Part shown: positions 60,082 to 64,000 of the stretch, piece by piece | Layout: every line of letters starts with the position of its first letter | How positions within the stretch are numbered: the first letter of the stretch is position 1 | NCBI RefSeq assembly: GCF_003261635.1 | Contig: NZ_QFXK01000009.1 | Coordinates: 124,001-188,000, forward strand | DNA: 64,000 nucleotides | Direction of reading: 5' to 3' | DNA from: Kribbella monticola | Lineage (GTDB): Bacteria; Actinomycetota; Actinomycetes; Propionibacteriales; Kribbellaceae | Notes under the pieces: generated by a model | Databases searched by the model: none | What the model saw: the letters and a program-made list of their open reading frames with translations, nothing else | What the model was told of the DNA's origin: nothing | Position numbers and translations under genes: made by a program

Positions 60082-62487
60082 GTGGGCGAAGACCCGGCGA
60101 TGACTTCTGCGGTACCGGATGTGGTCCCGCACGAGCCTCCGCGCGCGCCTGCCGCCGTGCGCCCGGTGGCCAATCCATCGCCGCCCGCTGCCGCTCCGCC
60201 CAGTGCGCAGCCGCCGCGGATCGCCCCGGCCCGGGTGCGAGCCCGGCTGGCCCGGCTCGGCGGCACCCGGCATCCGAACCGGGCACCGATGCTCGAGCCG
60301 CTGTTCCGGGTGGTTCGCGCCACCCACCCCAAGGCCGACCTCGCGATCATCGAGCGCGCCTACCGGACGGCCGAGAAGCACCACACCGGGCAGCTCCGCA
60401 AGAGCGGTGACGCCTACATCACCCACCCGCTCGCGGTGGCCACCATCCTGGCCGAGCTGGGTATGACGGCCCCGACCCTGTGCGCGGCGCTGCTGCACGA
60501 CACGGTCGAGGACACCGACTACACGATCGATGAGCTGAAGAAGGACTTCAGTGAAGAGATCGCGATGCTGGTCGACGGCGTCACCAAGCTGGACAAGGTC
60601 AAGTACGGCGAGTCCGCGCAGGCCGAGACGATCCGCAAGATGGTCGTCGCGATGGCCAAGGACATCCGGGTGCTGGTGATCAAGCTGGCCGACCGGTTGC
60701 ACAACATGCGCACGCTCGGCTTCCTGCGGCAGGAGAAGCAGGAGCGGATCGCGCGCGAGACGCTCGAGATCTACGCCCCGCTGGCGCACCGGCTGGGTAT
60801 GAACACGATCAAGTGGGAGCTCGAGGACCTGTCCTTCTCGACCCTGCACCCGAAGGTGTACGACGAGATCGTCCGGCTGGTCGCCGAGCGCGCCCCGTCC
60901 CGCGACGAGTACCTGGCGTCCGTGATCGACCAGGTGCACGAGGACCTCCGCGCGGCCAAGGTGAAGGCGACCGTCACCGGCCGGCCGAAGCACTACTACT
61001 CGATCTACCAGAAGATGATCGTCCGCGGCCGCGAGTTCGGCGACATCTACGACCTGGTCGGCATCCGCGTGCTGGTCGAGTCGGTCCGGGACTGTTACGC
61101 CGCGCTCGGTGTGCTGCACGCGCGGTGGAACCCGGTGCCCGGCCGGTTCAAGGACTACATCGCGATGCCGAAGTTCAACATATACCAGTCGCTGCACACC
61201 ACGGTGATCGGCCCTTCGGGCAAGCCGGTGGAGCTGCAGATCCGGTCGTTCTCGATGCACCGCCGCGCGGAGTACGGCATCGCGGCGCACTGGAAGTACA
61301 AGGAAGACCCGAACTCGCCGGCCCCCGAGGCAGGCGCCCCGCCGACCACCGACGTCAGCACCCCGAACGAGATGCCCTGGGTGCGGCAGTTGGTGGACTG
61401 GCAGCGGGAGACCTCCGACCCGTCGGAATTCCTCGACTCGTTGCGGTTCGAGATCAACAACTCCGAGGTCTACGTCTTCACCCCGCGCGGCGACGTGATG
61501 TCGCTGCCGACGGGCTCGTCGCCGGTCGACTTCGCGTACGCCGTGCACACCGAGGTCGGCCACCGCTGTATCGGCGCCCGGGTCAACGGGCGATTGGTGC
61601 CGCTGGAGAGCACGCTCGAGAACGGCGACGTGGTCGAGGTCTTCACCTCGAAGGCCCAGGGCGCCGGACCGTCGCGGGACTGGTTGACCTTCGTCAAGAG
61701 TCCGCGAGCCCGCAACAAGATCAAGCACTGGTTCTCGAAGGAACGTCGCGACGAGGCGATCGAGCACGGTAAGGACGCGATCGCGAAGCAACTCCGCAAG
61801 GAGGGCCTGCCACTCCAGCGCCTGCTGTCGCACGAGACCTTGACCGCGGTCGCGAACTCGCTGCGCTACCCGGATGTGACCGGTCTGTACGCCGCGGTCG
61901 GCGAGAGCCACGTGAGCGCGCAAGCCGTCGTACGGCGTCTGATCGAGACGTACGGCGGTGAGGAAGGCGCGGCCGAGGATCTGGCCGAGGGGCTGCGGTT
62001 GCCGCAGACCCGGGAGCGCCGCAAGCGCACTGCTCGTGGCGACGCCGGTGTCATCGTCAAGGGCGCGACCGACGTACTGTCCAAGCTCGCCCGCTGCTGT
62101 ACGCCGGTGCCGGGCGACGAGATCATTGGCTGGGTCACCCGCGGCGCCGGCGTCTCCGTGCACCGGGCCGACTGCGCCAACGTGGAGAACCTACAGACCC
62201 AGCCCGAGCGCATCGTCGAGGTCGAGTGGGCCCCGACCGCGCAATCGGTCTTCCTGGTCGCGATCCAGGTCGAGGCGCTGGACCGGGCGCGGCTGTTGTC
62301 GGATATCACCCGGGTGCTGTCCGACTACCACGTGAACATCCTCTCGGCGGCACTGACGACCACCCGCGACCGGATCGCCAAGTCCCGCTTCACCTTCGAA
62401 ATGGGCGATCCGACCCACCTCGGCCACGTCCTCAAGGCCGTCCGATCGGTGGAAGGCGTTTTCGACGTCTACCGGGTCACCCAGTAG
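60082..62487 (+). CDS. relA: Bifunctional (p)ppGpp synthetase/hydrolase RelA/SpoT
   Basis: This 801-residue stringent-response enzyme has a Pro/Ala-rich N-terminal extension (about 1-60) and an HD hydrolase domain with intact HDTVEDT (H139, D140). The synthetase domain has [19 protein letters not shown] near residue 354, followed by TGS ([15 protein letters not shown]), a conserved-Cys region ([11 protein letters not shown]) and a C-terminal ACT domain. Both activities should be present. GTG start behind GGAGGG. Confidence 0.96.
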   Translation: MGEDPAMTSAVPDVVPHEPPRAPAAVRPVANPSPPAAAPPSAQPPRIAPARVRARLARLGGTRHPNRAPMLEPLFRVVRATHPKADLAIIERAYRTAEKHHTGQLRKSGDAYITHPLAVATILAELGMTAPTLCAALLHDTVEDTDYTIDELKKDFSEEIAMLVDGVTKLDKVKYGESAQAETIRKMVVAMAKDIRVLVIKLADRLHNMRTLGFLRQEKQERIARETLEIYAPLAHRLGMNTIKWELEDLSFSTLHPKVYDEIVRLVAERAPSRDEYLASVIDQVHEDLRAAKVKATVTGRPKHYYSIYQKMIVRGREFGDIYDLVGIRVLVESVRDCYAALGVLHARWNPVPGRFKDYIAMPKFNIYQSLHTTVIGPSGKPVELQIRSFSMHRRAEYGIAAHWKYKEDPNSPAPEAGAPPTTDVSTPNEMPWVRQLVDWQRETSDPSEFLDSLRFEINNSEVYVFTPRGDVMSLPTGSSPVDFAYAVHTEVGHRCIGARVNGRLVPLESTLENGDVVEVFTSKAQGAGPSRDWLTFVKSPRARNKIKHWFSKERRDEAIEHGKDAIAKQLRKEGLPLQRLLSHETLTAVANSLRYPDVTGLYAAVGESHVSAQAVVRRLIETYGGEEGAAEDLAEGLRLPQTRERRKRTARGDAGVIVKGATDVLSKLARCCTPVPGDEIIGWVTRGAGVSVHRADCANVENLQTQPERIVEVEWAPTAQSVFLVAIQVEALDRARLLSDITRVLSDYHVNILSAALTTTRDRIAKSRFTFEMGDPTHLGHVLKAVRSVEGVFDVYRVTQ

Positions 62488-62495
62488 CAGCGGTT

Positions 62496-62532
62496 CCCAC
62501 AGCAGGCTGCCCAGCCGGCGGCCTGCTGTGGG
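62496..62532 (+). terminator. Hairpin terminator after relA, overlapping the next start codon
   Basis: A perfect 12-bp stem (arms 62496-62507 and 62521-62532, CCCACAGCAGGC) with a 13-base loop lies nine bases after the relA stop. The GTG proposed for the next gene (62528) is inside the right arm. Confidence 0.72.
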
Positions 62533-63514
62533 CGGGTCGATCAGCCGGCCGCAGCTGACCAGGCGCGGCCTGCTGCTCCTCGGCGCCGGTTTGCTGTCCG
62601 GCTGCAGCGACGGCTCGGGTGGCTCGGGTGGTGATGGCGGCGGCTCGAAGCCGTCGGCATCCTTCGCGGGTCCGACGCCGTCAGGTCCGCTGACACCGAC
62701 ACCAGCGGGCCCGGCGACGCCGACGACTTCGGGTCAGCTGACGCCGGCGCCTTCCGCTTCCTCGACTGTGCTTCCGACGCCGCCGGTGACTCTGCCGTCC
62801 GTCAAGGAGTGGACGCCCGGCCCGGGAGAGATCAAGCCCGAGGTGAAGGCTGCCGCCGTACGCGCGGTGCAGGGCTTGCTCATCCAACCGGGCATGCCGT
62901 CCGAGGTCGAGGTCATCGACGCGCAGTACGGCGGGATCCTCGCGGACTCAGCCAGTGTGCTCGTGGTCTGCCGCCAGTACATGCTTGCCAACGGCAACTT
63001 GATCACCGGCGGCACGACGGTCGACGTACGGCTCACGCGTTCTGGTCGGAGTTGGCGTGTGACAGCGATGCACCCAGCTCGGCCCGGCGCGCCCGCGAAG
63101 AGGCTGACTGCCGCCGCCCGCCAAGTCCTCGCGAACGATCGCATCTCGCTTCCGCCGGCTTCGGCAGCCGACATCCGCTCCGGCACGATCCACGACACCG
63201 TCCTCATCGCGATGCTCCAACTGGCCAAGACCTACCGAATCGGCATCTCGGTCATCCGCTCCGGCCACCCCCTGGACGTCTTCGGCACCACCCGCCCCAG
63301 CGACCACCCCCGAGGCCGAGCCTTCGACACCTGGCAAATCAACGGCCGCGCGGTGGTCGACCCGGCCACCCCACGCACCCTCATCACCTCCTACATGCAC
63401 GCCGCCGCCTCCACCGGCTCCTACAACGTGGGCGGCCCTTACCAACTCGCGGGCCTGACATACTTCTCCGACAACACCCACCACGACCACGTCCACGCCG
63501 GCTACCGCAGCTAG
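62528..63514 (+). CDS. Lipoprotein with Ser/Pro/Thr-rich linker and M15-like (VanY-type) C-terminal domain
   Basis: This 328-residue exported protein has a twin-arginine-like n-region (LTRRGLLLLGAGLLSGC) with a lipobox LSGC. A flexible linker (about 30-95) is followed by a small alpha/beta domain and a C-terminal region with SDHPRGRAFD and HHDHVHAGY, matching the SxHxxGxAxD and HxH zinc motifs of M15-type peptidases. It may trim peptidoglycan, or bind it if inactive. The GTG at 62528 sits in the relA terminator stem and has no clear ribosome site, so the start is uncertain. Confidence 0.8.
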   Translation: MGGSISRPQLTRRGLLLLGAGLLSGCSDGSGGSGGDGGGSKPSASFAGPTPSGPLTPTPAGPATPTTSGQLTPAPSASSTVLPTPPVTLPSVKEWTPGPGEIKPEVKAAAVRAVQGLLIQPGMPSEVEVIDAQYGGILADSASVLVVCRQYMLANGNLITGGTTVDVRLTRSGRSWRVTAMHPARPGAPAKRLTAAARQVLANDRISLPPASAADIRSGTIHDTVLIAMLQLAKTYRIGISVIRSGHPLDVFGTTRPSDHPRGRAFDTWQINGRAVVDPATPRTLITSYMHAAASTGSYNVGGPYQLAGLTYFSDNTHHDHVHAGYRS

Positions 63515-63516
63515 TA

Positions 63517-64000
63517 CTACGACTGCTCCAGCTTGGGGAGCACCTCCGAGGCGATGCGCTGGATCTGCTGGGTCAGCCGGTCGGGCGGAAACAGCCACAA
63601 ACCAAGGGAATCCGCGCCCGCGTCGAGCAACGCGCGCAGCCGTTCGGCCACCTGATCCGGCGTCCCCGCTGCGGCGAACTCGTCGATCCAGTGATCCGGC
63701 GCGGTCAACGACTCGCCCGGCGCCAATTCCGCCACAGCGGCCAGCACCTCATCGGCGTACCGGGAGCGGGTCACCAGCGACGATCGCGACTCGGCCTGCA
63801 GGAAGAAGCCGACAGCGCCTCGAACTGCGTCCCGTGCGGCAGCCGGATCGTCGTCAACCGCCGCGAGGACGTACGCCGTGACGGGCACCCCACCTGTCAG
63901 CCCGGTGGCCCAGCCGAGGTAGCTCGGCCCGGCCAGCACCGACAACAGGACGCCGTCAGCGATCTCACCGCCGGCCTTCAACGCCCGTTCGTTGACCGCC
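63517..64000 (-). CDS. LLM-class flavin-dependent oxidoreductase (5' part outside the window)
   Basis: About 160 C-terminal residues of an F420- or FMN-dependent luciferase-like monooxygenase/reductase are visible. Recognisable parts are the near-edge NERALKAGGEIADGVLL, corresponding to the usual 'LAGEIADGV' of the family, and the terminal AAAGTPDQVAERLRALLDAGADSLGLW. The frame is open to the window edge. It converges with the M15-like lipoprotein gene two bases away. Substrate unknown. Confidence 0.82.
   Translation of the reverse strand, partial: AVNERALKAGGEIADGVLLSVLAGPSYLGWATGLTGGVPVTAYVLAAVDDDPAAARDAVRGAVGFFLQAESRSSLVTRSRYADEVLAAVAELAPGESLTAPDHWIDEFAAAGTPDQVAERLRALLDAGADSLGLWLFPPDRLTQQIQRIASEVLPKLEQS

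Noticed and set aside
1..64000. tRNA, rRNA, CRISPR, transposase, integrase or riboswitch
   Set aside because: I looked for these and saw none. In particular there is no recognisable riboswitch upstream of pdxS, mtnP or the lipoprotein gene at 62528.

Overview
The window is a 64 kb piece of a high-GC Gram-positive (actinobacterial) chromosome. The pdxS-pdxT-yebC and ruvCAB-yajC-secDF-apt-relA blocks, an ANTAR regulator, many GTG starts, many ATGA/GTGA overlaps and several leaderless-type promoters all point that way. The gene content and a striking abundance of GTAC-containing words fit a soil actinomycete such as Kribbella; that genus is an inference. I see no rRNA, tRNA, CRISPR array, insertion sequence or integrase, and no gene-free stretch above 300 bases.

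Bases 1-16,000: a truncated histidine kinase running in frame into a DUF4173-type membrane protein; a minus-strand galactoside operon (LacI regulator, solute-binding lipoprotein, two permeases, GH42 beta-galactosidase); a small membrane protein and a secreted protein flanking a double TTGCA-N6-TGCAA palindrome; a lipoate-ligase-type enzyme with its accessory domain at the N terminus; and a four-gene overlapping operon (11,173-15,534) whose first product is a peptidoglycan-binding zinc metallopeptidase with an N-terminal motif resembling cargo of contractile injection systems, followed by an unknown protein, a methyltransferase/TPR protein and a YbjN-like chaperone-fold protein. That operon is the best candidate here for an undescribed system.

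Bases 16,000-34,000: a 50-residue protein beside a GAF-ANTAR regulator, a secreted beta-helix protein, two polytopic glycosyltransferases, a PLP dehydratase, an ATP-grasp enzyme, a GT2 / (DUF2064-methyltransferase fusion) / GT-C operon divergent from an OmpR-type two-component system, a nucleotide-sugar epimerase coupled to MTA phosphorylase, a LemA-like protein coupled to a SnoaL-tailed ECF sigma factor, and a second family A DNA polymerase.

Bases 34,000-38,600: a MocR/PdxR regulator, pdxS, a small unknown gene, pdxT and yebC. Two operator-like sites with identical AGTCCA-N12-TGGACT geometry sit at pdxR and pdxS.

Bases 38,600-50,990: a rhamnogalacturonan-I utilisation island (YesL-like, LplA/B/C-type importer, one cytosolic and one Tat-exported PcRGLX/YetA-like protein, CE12-type esterase, YesU-like DUF1961 protein and a LacI regulator). 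It lies between yebC and ruvC, which are normally close neighbours in actinobacteria. A shared 15-bp operator candidate lies inside the island's main promoter and in front of its lacI gene.

Bases 51,000-64,000: hotdog thioesterase, Eis-like acetyltransferase, DUF2231 protein, then the core block ruvC (behind a LexA-type SOS box), ruvA, ruvB, yajC, secD, secF, apt and relA, followed by an M15-like lipoprotein and a truncated LLM flavin oxidoreductase. The GH42 operon and the rhamnogalacturonan island together suggest a pectin-degrading life style: side-chain galactosides plus the RG-I backbone.
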